DNA from: Bacteroidales bacterium UBA1736 | GTDB taxonomy: Bacteria; Bacteroidota; Bacteroidia; Bacteroidales; UBA932 | DNA: 15,428 nt | Direction: 5' to 3' | NCBI GenBank assembly: GCA_002315825.1 | Contig: DCIC01000110.1 | Span: 54,054 to 69,481, forward strand | In this document: positions 1 to 6,741 of the stretch, one piece after another | How the letters are laid out: every line of letters begins with the position of its first letter | Position numbering within the stretch: the stretch's first letter is position 1 | Notes under the pieces: generated by a model | What the model saw: the letters and a program-made list of their open reading frames with translations, nothing else | Told to the model about the DNA's origin: nothing | Databases searched by the model: none | Translations under genes and position numbers: made by a program

Positions 1-689
1 GGAAGGTTCTCGAGGTGGCCGTCGGCCTTGCGGTTGAACTGCATAAACACGAGGTTCCATATCTCTATGACGTGGGGGTCACTCTTGTTGACGAGGTCGC
101 GTCCTAGGATCCCGCTTGCTTTCTCTTCGGGGGTGCGGATGTCTATGTGAATCTCGCTGCAGGGGCCGCAGGGACCAGTGTCTCCCATCTCCCAGAAATT
201 GTCGTGCTTGTTGCCGAGGACAATGTGGTCTTCGGGCATATGCTTGAGCCAGGCCTGCTTGGCTTCGGTGTCAAGCGGAGTGCCGTCTTCGGCGCTACCT
301 TCAAATACGGTGGCGTAGAGGATGCTCTTGTCTATCTTATATACTTCGGTAAGGAGCTCCCAGGCCCAGTCGATGGCCTCGGTCTTGAAATAGTCTCCGA
401 AACTCCAGTTGCCGAGCATCTCGAACATTGTGTGGTGGTAGGTGTCGTGACCCACTTCCTCGAGGTCGTTGTGCTTTCCGCTGACACGCAGGCACTTCTG
501 TGAATCGGTGGCGCGGAAGAACTTGGGGGCGGCATTTCCGAGGAAAATGTCCTTGAACTGGTTCATTCCGGCATTGGTAAACATAAGGGTAGGGTCATTC
601 TTGATGACCATAGGAGCTGAAGGGACGACGGTGTGTCCCTTGGAAGCGAAGAAATCCAGGAATTTCTGTCTAATTTCTCTAGATGTCAT
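1..689 (-). CDS. alaS: Alanyl-tRNA synthetase, N-terminal part (cut by window edge)
   Basis: This class II synthetase charges tRNA-Ala with alanine in the cytoplasm. About 229 N-terminal residues are visible and the rest lies beyond position 1. The aminoacylation-core signatures are present: PTLMFTNAGMNQFKD at residues 33-47 (motif 1 region), QKCLRVSGKHNDLEEVG at 64-80 (motif 2 region), FEMLGNWSFGDYF at 89-101, and DTGPCGPCSEIHID at 170-183, followed by IEIWNLVFMQFNR at 208-220. The full family protein is about 870 residues, so the editing and C-Ala domains are not in view. The ATG at 689 gives a start (MTSREIRQ) that matches the usual family N-terminus. An in-frame ATG at 707 would add six residues and cannot be excluded. 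The gene is transcribed away from the M23 peptidase gene and has its own probable -7 box at 754-761. Identification is firm. Confidence 0.97.
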   Translation of the reverse strand, partial: MTSREIRQKFLDFFASKGHTVVPSAPMVIKNDPTLMFTNAGMNQFKDIFLGNAAPKFFRATDSQKCLRVSGKHNDLEEVGHDTYHHTMFEMLGNWSFGDYFKTEAIDWAWELLTEVYKIDKSILYATVFEGSAEDGTPLDTEAKQAWLKHMPEDHIVLGNKHDNFWEMGDTGPCGPCSEIHIDIRTPEEKASGILGRDLVNKSDPHVIEIWNLVFMQFNRKADGHLENL

Positions 690-753
690 ATTGTTGTCTT
701 TTGTCATTTCCGATAAAAATCCTATGTGAAAGCTTGATTTCCATATAGAAACG

Positions 754-761
754 CAAATTTA
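754..761 (-). promoter_or_regulatory. Probable -7 promoter box for alaS
   Basis: On the minus strand this reads TAAATTTG, an exact match to the Bacteroidota sigma factor -7 consensus TAnnTTTG. It would start transcription near 745-752, giving a leader of roughly 55-63 bases before the ATG at 689. A run of T residues lies upstream, but no good TTTG -33 element is seen. Confidence 0.5.
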
Positions 762-784
762 GCATATTTTTTGTTAAAAAAGAC

Positions 785-792
785 TATATTTG
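785..792 (+). promoter_or_regulatory. Probable -7 promoter box for the M23 peptidase operon
   Basis: TATATTTG matches the Bacteroidota -7 consensus TAnnTTTG exactly. It ends only six bases before the ATG at 799, so transcription from it would start about at the start codon, giving a leaderless or nearly leaderless mRNA. The -33 region is poor. Either the promoter is real and the leader is minimal, or the actual promoter lies further upstream. Confidence 0.45.
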
Positions 793-798
793 CCGTCT

Positions 799-1809
799 AT
801 GTCTAAAACCAAGAAGTATAATCTCAACCCGGATACCCTCTTGTATGAGGTGGTAAAAACTCCGAGAAAAGATATCCTGAGGCGTCTCGGGGTGTATTTT
901 CTCGTGAGCGTAGGGCTGACCGTGTTTTACTTCTGGCTATATGTAGGGGTCTTTGGCTGGGATACACCCAAGACCGCCCATCTCAAAAAAGTGAATGCCG
1001 AGTGGAGCTCCAGGATGGAGGTTCTCAATTATAATATGGATCAGTATGAGTCTGCGCTCAACGATCTGGAGATGAGAAATGAGGGAGTCTATCGACTGAT
1101 CTTCGGTATGAATCCCATCCCCGAGGAGGTGCTCAATGCCGGATTCGGCGGTGTGAACAGATATGCTTTCCTCGACGGAGTCGGCACCAACGGCACTCTC
1201 AAGAACACCTATGTCCGCCTGGACGTGCTCACGAAGAGGACATTCGTGGAGAGCAAGTCTTACGATGAGGTGTACAATCTCTCCAGGCAGGCCGGCGATA
1301 TGGCCTCCTGCATCCCCGCTATCCCTCCCATTGTCCCCGATATGAGGACATACAGGATATCAAGCTCTTTCGGAGGACGCAGGGATCCTGTCTATGGAGG
1401 ATACAGACATCACGGCGGAGTTGACTTCGCGATGAAGCCGGGCAACCCTGTGTATGCGACGGGTGACGGCGTGGTGGAGACGGTGGCATTTCAGTTTTTC
1501 GGATACGGCAACCAGATTGTCATTGACCACGGATTTGGATACAAGACCAGATATGCCCATCTCAAGTCTATCGATGTGGTCGAGGGTATGAAGGTGAAGA
1601 GAGGGGAGTGTATCGGTCAAGTGGGCAATACCGGCAAGTCCACCGGCCCTCACCTTCATTATGAGGTCCTGTACCGCAACAAGAGTGTCAATCCGACCAA
1701 TTTCTATGATCTCAGTATGACTGTCTCTGAATATAAGTCTATGTTGAAAGTCAGGGAGGTGGATCAGCAGACAAGTCAAAGGCCAAAGTTCAGCGTTAAG
1801 ACAAAATAG
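799..1809 (+). CDS. Membrane-anchored M23 (LytM-type) zinc metallopeptidase, first of a pair
   Basis: Probable peptidoglycan endopeptidase, or a divisome/envelope adaptor of the M23 family, acting in the periplasm. Of 336 residues, about 28 N-terminal residues are cytoplasmic and basic. One membrane segment follows at 29-52, then a predicted coiled coil at about 60-95 and a C-terminal LytM domain from about 185 to 310. The zinc ligands look intact: H205-x3-D209 and H285-x-H287 in PHLHYEV. The further catalytic histidine H254 sits in RYAHLK. The upstream TTG at 790 could extend the frame by three residues, but it overlaps the -7 box. The ATG at 799 gives the typical family start and is preferred. 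The gene lies five bases upstream of a second M23 gene, and the two look like an ancient duplication. The exact substrate bond cannot be told from sequence. Confidence 0.92.
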   Translation: MSKTKKYNLNPDTLLYEVVKTPRKDILRRLGVYFLVSVGLTVFYFWLYVGVFGWDTPKTAHLKKVNAEWSSRMEVLNYNMDQYESALNDLEMRNEGVYRLIFGMNPIPEEVLNAGFGGVNRYAFLDGVGTNGTLKNTYVRLDVLTKRTFVESKSYDEVYNLSRQAGDMASCIPAIPPIVPDMRTYRISSSFGGRRDPVYGGYRHHGGVDFAMKPGNPVYATGDGVVETVAFQFFGYGNQIVIDHGFGYKTRYAHLKSIDVVEGMKVKRGECIGQVGNTGKSTGPHLHYEVLYRNKSVNPTNFYDLSMTVSEYKSMLKVREVDQQTSQRPKFSVKTK

Positions 1810-1814
1810 GACTT

Positions 1815-2756
1815 ATGGCCGGAGAGTATGAGTTTGATAAAAGCAGTTTCTCGTTCAAGAAAGCGAGGGTGACCTTGGGTAAGGTCCTGTGGGTCTTTGC
1901 CAAATATCTGGCCCTATCTATTCTGCTTGCCATTGTTTACTATTTGCTGTTCTCCCTTGTCATCAGCACCGATACCGAGCGCAAGCTTCGCAGGGAAAAC
2001 CGAATGTATGAGAAGATCTATCCGCAGATGCAGGAAAGGGAGCAGATGCTTTCGGATGTGATCTCAGGCCTTCAGGTCAAGGACAATGACATATACGAGG
2101 AGATTTTCCATACCGACGCGCCTTCGATGAACCCTGTCAACAGTATGGGATTCATTGCCGGAAGCGACTCCATCCCGGACCGCAAGTTGCTGGAATACAC
2201 CTCGAAGAAGGCAGACAATCTTTTGGAGAGGTCTGCAGTGGTGGAGAAGAATCTTCTGGATTTCTTTTCCGTGGTGGGAGCGAGTCTCCCTCCGCTGACT
2301 ATGCCCATCAAGGATGCATCTTATGTGCAGATGGGAGCCTCGGTCGGCAGAAAGGTCAATCCTTTCTACAAGGTGGAGGTGATGCATAACGGACTGGATA
2401 TTGTGGCCTCACAGGGGACCCCGGTACTTGCAGCCGCTGACGGCACTGTGACCAGTGTCTCTATCTCAAGGAAGGGATTGGGAAACGTGGTGGAGGTGTC
2501 CCACAAAGGGGGATATGTCACCAATTATTGTCATCTTGCCGACATCAGAGTAAAGAAGGGACAGAGCGTGAAGCGGGGGCAGCACCTGGGAGATGTGGGA
2601 ATGTCTGGCAATACCTATGCTCCCCACCTTCATTATGAGGTACTTAGGGGCGGAGAGTATGTTGACCCTGTCAATTACTTTTTCGCGTCGGTCGATCCCG
2701 AGGAGTATATGAATATGATAGTGATTTCCGGAAGCACCGGACAGTCAATGGATTGA
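1815..2756 (+). CDS. Membrane-anchored M23 (LytM-type) zinc metallopeptidase, second of a pair
   Basis: Paralogue of the preceding gene with the same design in 313 residues: a short cytoplasmic N-terminus, a membrane segment at about 24-51, a charged helical/coiled region at about 53-92, and a C-terminal LytM domain from about 170 to 290. The metal site is complete, with H191-x3-D195 in MHNGLD and H271-x-H273 in PHLHYEV, and H240 in NYCHLAD as the extra catalytic histidine. It is therefore probably an active peptidoglycan hydrolase facing the periplasm, not a degenerate LytM activator. It starts five bases after the first M23 gene and is followed after seven bases by a MerR-type gene, so the three are probably co-transcribed. 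Family assignment is firm; the precise cell-wall role is inferred. Confidence 0.92.
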   Translation: MAGEYEFDKSSFSFKKARVTLGKVLWVFAKYLALSILLAIVYYLLFSLVISTDTERKLRRENRMYEKIYPQMQEREQMLSDVISGLQVKDNDIYEEIFHTDAPSMNPVNSMGFIAGSDSIPDRKLLEYTSKKADNLLERSAVVEKNLLDFFSVVGASLPPLTMPIKDASYVQMGASVGRKVNPFYKVEVMHNGLDIVASQGTPVLAAADGTVTSVSISRKGLGNVVEVSHKGGYVTNYCHLADIRVKKGQSVKRGQHLGDVGMSGNTYAPHLHYEVLRGGEYVDPVNYFFASVDPEEYMNMIVISGSTGQSMD

Positions 2757-2763
2757 TATTATT

Positions 2764-3081
2764 ATGGAGAAACTTTTCTATTCTATCAGTGAGGTCGCCG
2801 AGATCATAGGGGAGAACTGCTCTCTTATCAGATTCTGGTCCAATTCTTTTCCCAAATTCATCAAACCCACCCGCAACGCCAAGGGCAACCGTCTCTACAA
2901 GGCCGAGGATATTGAGACTCTGAAGCAGATCCATTATCTGGTCAAGGAAAAGGGATATACGCTTGAGGGAGCGGCAAAAGTGATGTCCGCTGACAGAAGT
3001 TCAGTGGATGGCAGTGTACGCGTGCTCAATACGCTGAAAGAAATCCGCGCCCAGCTCGAAGAAGTGAAAGCTTCTTTATAA
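2764..3081 (+). CDS. Short MerR-type transcriptional regulator
   Basis: A protein of 105 residues with a MerR-like winged helix-turn-helix at about 4-72. It opens with YSISEVAEIIGEN, continues with the recognition-helix/wing region (LIRFWSNSFPKF, then GNRLYKAEDIETL), and ends in a short charged helix (residues 85-105) suited to dimerisation. There is no C-terminal effector-binding domain and no cysteine set for metal binding, so no ligand can be proposed. It lies seven bases downstream of the M23 pair and may control them or a remote target. Compact MerR-like proteins of this kind are common in Bacteroidota. The -7 box for the next gene begins just after its stop codon. Confidence 0.85.
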   Translation: MEKLFYSISEVAEIIGENCSLIRFWSNSFPKFIKPTRNAKGNRLYKAEDIETLKQIHYLVKEKGYTLEGAAKVMSADRSSVDGSVRVLNTLKEIRAQLEEVKASL

Positions 3082-3097
3082 TATCAAAGAAAATTTC

Positions 3098-3105
3098 TAA
3101 CTTTG
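3098..3105 (+). promoter_or_regulatory. Probable -7 promoter box for the zinc-ribbon/dnaB/rnf array
   Basis: TAACTTTG matches the Bacteroidota -7 consensus TAnnTTTG. Twenty bases upstream is CTTTAT (3074-3079), which contains a partial match to the -33 TTTG element. Transcription would start at about 3107-3114, giving a leader of about 11-18 bases before the ATG at 3125. The 43-base gap at 3082-3124 is the longest in the whole plus-strand array, which supports a promoter here. Confidence 0.6.
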
Positions 3106-3124
3106 CACGAATAAAATACCATAT

Positions 3125-3937
3125 ATGGCAACCAAGAAAATTAAGAAAACAGAGGCTTATATCGACCAGAGGGAGACTTTCGTGTCCCTTCAGAAGTCAT
3201 TCGCCGATTCAGAGCTGAGCGTTGAGGAAAAGCTCAAAACCCTGTATGCATTGCAGGAGGCGGACAACAAGATTGACAAGATTATGCAGCTCCGTGGCGA
3301 GTTGCCCGGCGAAGTCGAGGAGCTCGAGCAGGAGCTTGCTTCATTGAAGGGAAAGCAGTCCCAGGGACTCGACCTCATCGACGAGTACAACCGCTCCATC
3401 GAGACCAACAAGGCAAACATCATCGAATTCGATGCCCAGATACACGAGTACAAAGGCAGGCTTGAGAATATTGCCAACAGCCGTGAGTATGACTCCATCA
3501 ACAAGGAGCTCGAGAATCTGGACCTTCTGCGTCAGATAGCGGAGAAGAATATCAATGAGACCCGTATGGCGATTGCCGACAAGAAGGACGAGCTTGAGAC
3601 ACTTGAGCAGAAGATTGCCGCCCGCAGTGAGGATCTCGATGCCAAGCGTGAGGAGCTCGCAGGCATCATCGAGTCCACATCCGCTCAGGAGAAGGAGCTT
3701 GTGGCTCTGCGTGAGGATTGCGCCGCAAAGATCGACGCCCGCACGATGAGCGCCTATGACCGTATCAGAAAGAGTGTTCACAATCATCTCGCAGTGGTAT
3801 CCGTATTCCACGAGGACTCTTGCGGAGGTTGTTTCAATACCATTACTCCCCAGCGTCTGGTGGATATCGCGTCCAATAAGAAGCTTGTGATCTGTGAGCA
3901 TTGCGGAAGAATAATTGTAAATCCTGTATTTGAATAG
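3125..3937 (+). CDS. Coiled-coil protein with C-terminal C4-type zinc ribbon
   Basis: A protein of 270 residues made of a long, charged coiled coil (about 44-210, rich in Glu, Lys, Leu and Gln) followed by a small zinc ribbon. The ribbon ligands are C233-x2-C236 (DSCGGCFN) and C257-x2-C260 (VICEHCGRII). This is the architecture of the widespread C4-type zinc ribbon family (Pfam zf-RING_7), whose members are thought to bind nucleic acid or act in RNA/DNA processing; the molecular function is not well defined. No signal peptide or membrane segment is seen, so it is cytoplasmic. It starts downstream of its own -7 box and is followed twelve bases later by dnaB, a pairing that hints at a nucleic-acid role. 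Confidence 0.9.
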   Translation: MATKKIKKTEAYIDQRETFVSLQKSFADSELSVEEKLKTLYALQEADNKIDKIMQLRGELPGEVEELEQELASLKGKQSQGLDLIDEYNRSIETNKANIIEFDAQIHEYKGRLENIANSREYDSINKELENLDLLRQIAEKNINETRMAIADKKDELETLEQKIAARSEDLDAKREELAGIIESTSAQEKELVALREDCAAKIDARTMSAYDRIRKSVHNHLAVVSVFHEDSCGGCFNTITPQRLVDIASNKKLVICEHCGRIIVNPVFE

Positions 3938-3949
3938 CAGATAGAGATT

Positions 3950-5455
3950 ATGCCTGACCAGACCAGGAAGTCCTCGAAAAAGAAGGACCAGGCAGCTAAT
4001 CTTGAAAGCATAGGGCTTGAGATGGGTAATAAACCGCCTCAAGCTCTTGATGTTGAAGAGGCTGTCCTTGGTGCTATGTTACTTGAGCCCTCTGCGGTGG
4101 ACTCAGCTATGGAGGAACTCAACTCCGGATGCTTCTATGATCCCCGTCATAGGATGATTTTTGATGCAATGACACATCTTGTCAATGAGCATACATCCGT
4201 GGATCTGATCACTGTGAGCAACAAGCTGAAGGCTGAGGATAATCTCGAAGCCGTGGGCGGTACCGTTTATCTTGCTATGCTCTCCGAGAAGGTCGGCGCT
4301 GCCGCCAATATGGAGTTCTATATCAAGATTCTCAAGCAGAAGACCATCCAGAGAGATCTCATTTCCGCATCGTATGCCATCCTCAAGGATTCGTATGATG
4401 ACAGCGTCAAGGTGGATGACCTTATCGACAAGGCTCAGACCAAGATTTATGCTGCGATTCAGAATAATGTAAAAAAAGAGGTCCAGGACATCGGTTCGAT
4501 CATCAACAGTGCGATGAATGACATTCAGGAAAAGCAGTCTGTTGACGGTCCTACAGGAGTCCGTTCGGGCTTTGCTTCCATTGACAGGGTTACTCAGGGA
4601 TGGCAGAGTTCTGACCTTATCATTCTCGCCGCGAGACCGTCTGTGGGAAAGACGGCGTTCTCTCTCAACCTGGCGAGGAATGCGGCGGTGATGTTTCACC
4701 AGCCTGTGGCATTCTTCTCATTAGAGATGTCAGCGACCCAGCTTGCAAAGCGTTTGATGACTTCCGAGTCGGGCCTGTCTGCCGACAAGATAAAGGGCGG
4801 AGTGAAGCTTGAGGACAGAGAGTGGGAGCAGCTGGAGTATAAGTTGAAGGAGCTTACCAAGGCGCCGCTCTATATTGACGATACCCCCGGTATCCCGGTG
4901 ATGGAGTTCAGGACCAAGGCCAAGACTCTGGTAAAGAATAAGGGTGTCAGACTCATAATTGTGGACTATCTCCAGTTGATGCAGGGCCCTTCCGAGTTGA
5001 GGGGAATGCGCGAGCAGGAGGTGGCTGCCATTTCAAGAACACTCAAGGCGACCGCCAAAGAGCTGGATATACCTATCATAGCTCTTTCCCAGCTTTCCCG
5101 TCAGGCGGTGCAGAGGACAGGCGGCAGCGGCAAGCCTCAGCTTAGCGACTTGCGTGAGTCGGGTTCAATCGAGCAGGATGCCGATATGGTGATCTTCATC
5201 CACAGACCCGATTTCCTCGGACTCTCCGAGAATCCTGAAGACAAGGAAATGACCCAGATCATCATAGCCAAGCACAGAAACGGTGAGACAGGAGAGATAT
5301 TGATGAAATTCAAGGCAGAGCAGATAAAGTTTATGGAGCTTGACGACTCTCTCGATATGCAGGCCAGAGTTATGCCTTCCGCTATGAATATGGATGGGTT
5401 TGACTCGGCTCTGTCACCTGCGGTCGATGACTTGGCATCCAGCGAATTTTTATAG
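3950..5455 (+). CDS. dnaB: Replicative DNA helicase DnaB
   Basis: Hexameric ATP-dependent 5'-3' helicase that unwinds DNA at the replication fork and recruits primase. At 501 residues it is of normal length. The N-terminal primase-interaction domain (about 30-130, starting PQALDVEEAVLGAMLLE) and the RecA-like motor domain (about 200-465) are both present. Motifs: Walker A ARPSVGKT at about 228-235, Walker B LIIVDYLQLM at about 335-344, QLSRQAVQR at about 381-389, the SDLRESGSIEQDAD segment at about 399-412, and the arginine-finger segment KHRNGETG at about 441-448. A 30-residue basic, poorly conserved N-terminal tail precedes the conserved domain. No intein is present. The stop codon is three bases before the RseC-like gene, so dnaB may share a transcript with the rnf genes. 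Confidence 0.97.
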   Translation: MPDQTRKSSKKKDQAANLESIGLEMGNKPPQALDVEEAVLGAMLLEPSAVDSAMEELNSGCFYDPRHRMIFDAMTHLVNEHTSVDLITVSNKLKAEDNLEAVGGTVYLAMLSEKVGAAANMEFYIKILKQKTIQRDLISASYAILKDSYDDSVKVDDLIDKAQTKIYAAIQNNVKKEVQDIGSIINSAMNDIQEKQSVDGPTGVRSGFASIDRVTQGWQSSDLIILAARPSVGKTAFSLNLARNAAVMFHQPVAFFSLEMSATQLAKRLMTSESGLSADKIKGGVKLEDREWEQLEYKLKELTKAPLYIDDTPGIPVMEFRTKAKTLVKNKGVRLIIVDYLQLMQGPSELRGMREQEVAAISRTLKATAKELDIPIIALSQLSRQAVQRTGGSGKPQLSDLRESGSIEQDADMVIFIHRPDFLGLSENPEDKEMTQIIIAKHRNGETGEILMKFKAEQIKFMELDDSLDMQARVMPSAMNMDGFDSALSPAVDDLASSEFL

Positions 5456-5458
5456 GGT

Positions 5459-5890
5459 ATGAAAAGAGAAGATATCTTACACAAAGGGAAGGTCGTGGAG
5501 GCCGGAGCTGATTTTATCTCAGTGGAGATAGTATCCGAGTCGGCCTGTGCTTCCTGTCACGCGGCATCTCTGTGTGGCGTATCCGAATTCAAGACAAAGC
5601 TCATTCAGGTTCCGACTCCCGTTCTCGACACATACCAAGTGGGGGAGACGGTCGATCTGGTACTCAAGGCATCTATGGGGTACAAGGCGGTGTGGATCGC
5701 TTATGTGGCGCCCCTTCTGGTATTGCTCGGAGTTATCCTCATCCTCTTTTCCCTGGGTCTGGGCGAGCTTGTGAGCGCGGGTTGCGCATTTGCCGCCGTG
5801 GCGGTGTATTACCTTCTTGTGTATGCCTTCCGAGGCAGGTTGAAGGATGAGTATGTATTTGAAATCAGAAAAATAACAAACAATAATTAA
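5459..5890 (+). CDS. RseC/MucC-like membrane protein upstream of rnf
   Basis: A small membrane protein of 143 residues in the SoxR-reducing system/RseC family. The N-terminal soluble part (1-70) carries a cysteine cluster, C30-x2-C33-x5-C39 (ACASCHAASLC), which could bind a metal or Fe-S centre or act in redox chemistry. Two membrane segments follow, at about 76-98 and 102-123, then a short charged tail. In E. coli RseC is functionally tied to the Rsx (Rnf-like) complex that reduces SoxR, and in many Bacteroidota a member of this family directly precedes rnfB, as here. Its stop codon overlaps the rnfB ATG (TAATG at 5888-5892), so translation is probably coupled. Its likely role is assembly, regulation or an accessory electron-transfer task for Rnf; which one is not decidable from sequence. 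Confidence 0.88.
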   Translation: MKREDILHKGKVVEAGADFISVEIVSESACASCHAASLCGVSEFKTKLIQVPTPVLDTYQVGETVDLVLKASMGYKAVWIAYVAPLLVLLGVILILFSLGLGELVSAGCAFAAVAVYYLLVYAFRGRLKDEYVFEIRKITNNN

Positions 5891-6741
5891 TGATGACTAC
5901 AACGATTATCTGGACCATCGTCATCCTTTCGGGACTCGGCCTCCTGCTTGCTCTTGTCCTTTTCTTCATTGCGAAGAAGTTCAAGGTGGAGGAGGATCCG
6001 CGTATAGACGAGGTGGAAGCCGTGATGCCGGGCGCAAATTGTGGCGGTTGCGGTTTTGCAGGTTGTCGCGCTTTTGCTGATGCGGCAGTCAAGGCTCCCA
6101 ATCTGGACAATAATTATTGTCCGGTGGGAGGCAATGAAGTAATGAAAAAAGTAGCGGGGATACTTGGTTATGAAGTCAAGGAAAAGGCCCCTCAGGTGGC
6201 TGTTGTTCGCTGCAACGGCACTTGTGAGAACCGTCCTAGGACCAATGTCTATGACGGAGCTTCATCCTGCAAGGTGAAGGCTGCTCTCTATTTTGGAGAC
6301 ACAGGCTGCCAGTGGGGATGTCTCGGCTGCGGGGACTGTGTAGCCGCCTGTCAGTTCGGTGCTCTCTCAATGGATCCTGTCACGGGTCTGCCCGTTGTCG
6401 ATGAGAGCAAGTGTACCGCGTGCGGCTCTTGTGTGAAGGCTTGCCCCAAGGGTGTGATAGAACTCAGGAATAAAGGACCTCGCGGAATGCGTGTGTTTGT
6501 GTCCTGTGTCAATCGGGACAAGGGCGCAGTTGCCCGCAAGGCCTGCATCGCTTCCTGTATCGGTTGCGGCAAGTGTGTCAAGACCTGCTCCAACGAGGCC
6601 ATCACTGTGGAGAACAATCTTGCATATATTGATTTTGCCAAGTGCAAGTTGTGCAAGAAATGCGTCGAGGCCTGCCCCACAGGCTCCATCCACGCTGTCA
6701 ATTTCCCAATAATCAAGAAGAAGGAGGAGAACAATGAGTAA
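5890..6741 (+). CDS. rnfB: Rnf electron transport complex subunit B (ferredoxin-type)
   Basis: Electron-entry subunit of the Rnf complex, which passes electrons between ferredoxin and NAD+. Of 283 residues, one N-terminal membrane anchor spans about 6-28. A 4Fe-4S domain follows with C51, C54, C59 and C77 (motif ANCGGCGFAGC). Then come four ferredoxin-type C-x2-C-x2-C-x3-C motifs, at C144-C154, C175-C185, C223-C233 and C252-C262. Extra conserved cysteines occur at 108, 112, 127, 140, 206 and 219. That gives five probable 4Fe-4S clusters, more than the three of short enterobacterial RsxB (about 190 residues). The start at 5890 overlaps the RseC-like stop codon; a second ATG at 5893 is equally possible. 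The last eight bases (ATGAGTAA) overlap the rnfC start. Confidence 0.96.
   Translation: MMTTTIIWTIVILSGLGLLLALVLFFIAKKFKVEEDPRIDEVEAVMPGANCGGCGFAGCRAFADAAVKAPNLDNNYCPVGGNEVMKKVAGILGYEVKEKAPQVAVVRCNGTCENRPRTNVYDGASSCKVKAALYFGDTGCQWGCLGCGDCVAACQFGALSMDPVTGLPVVDESKCTACGSCVKACPKGVIELRNKGPRGMRVFVSCVNRDKGAVARKACIASCIGCGKCVKTCSNEAITVENNLAYIDFAKCKLCKKCVEACPTGSIHAVNFPIIKKKEENNE
6722..6727 (+). promoter_or_regulatory. Strong Shine-Dalgarno sequence for rnfC
   Basis: AGGAGG lies six bases upstream of the rnfC ATG at 6734 and inside the last codons of rnfB (Lys-Lys-Glu-Glu). It fixes the rnfC start at the overlapping ATGAGTAA and suggests re-initiation or coupled translation. Strong sites like this are uncommon in Bacteroidota. 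Confidence 0.75.

Larger units (their letters stand above)
690..798. promoter_or_regulatory. Divergent promoter region between alaS and the M23 gene pair
   Basis: This 109-base AT-rich gap separates two divergently transcribed genes. It holds one Bacteroidota-type -7 box on each strand: TATATTTG for the plus strand (785-792) and TAAATTTG for the minus strand (761-754). No clear -33 TTTG element is seen at the usual 19-21 base distance for either box, so promoter assignment rests on the -7 boxes and gene orientation. No other gene, RNA or repeat is evident in the gap. Confidence 0.6.

Noticed and set aside
790..798. TTG start at 790 for the first M23 protein
   Set aside because: It overlaps the -7 box and adds only Met-Pro-Ser. 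The ATG at 799 gives the normal family N-terminus.
3341..4042. A 233-codon minus-strand open frame opposite the zinc-ribbon gene and the start of dnaB
   Set aside because: It runs across two well-supported plus-strand genes and their gap, and its translation shows no recognisable domain. It is a complement shadow of the codon bias.
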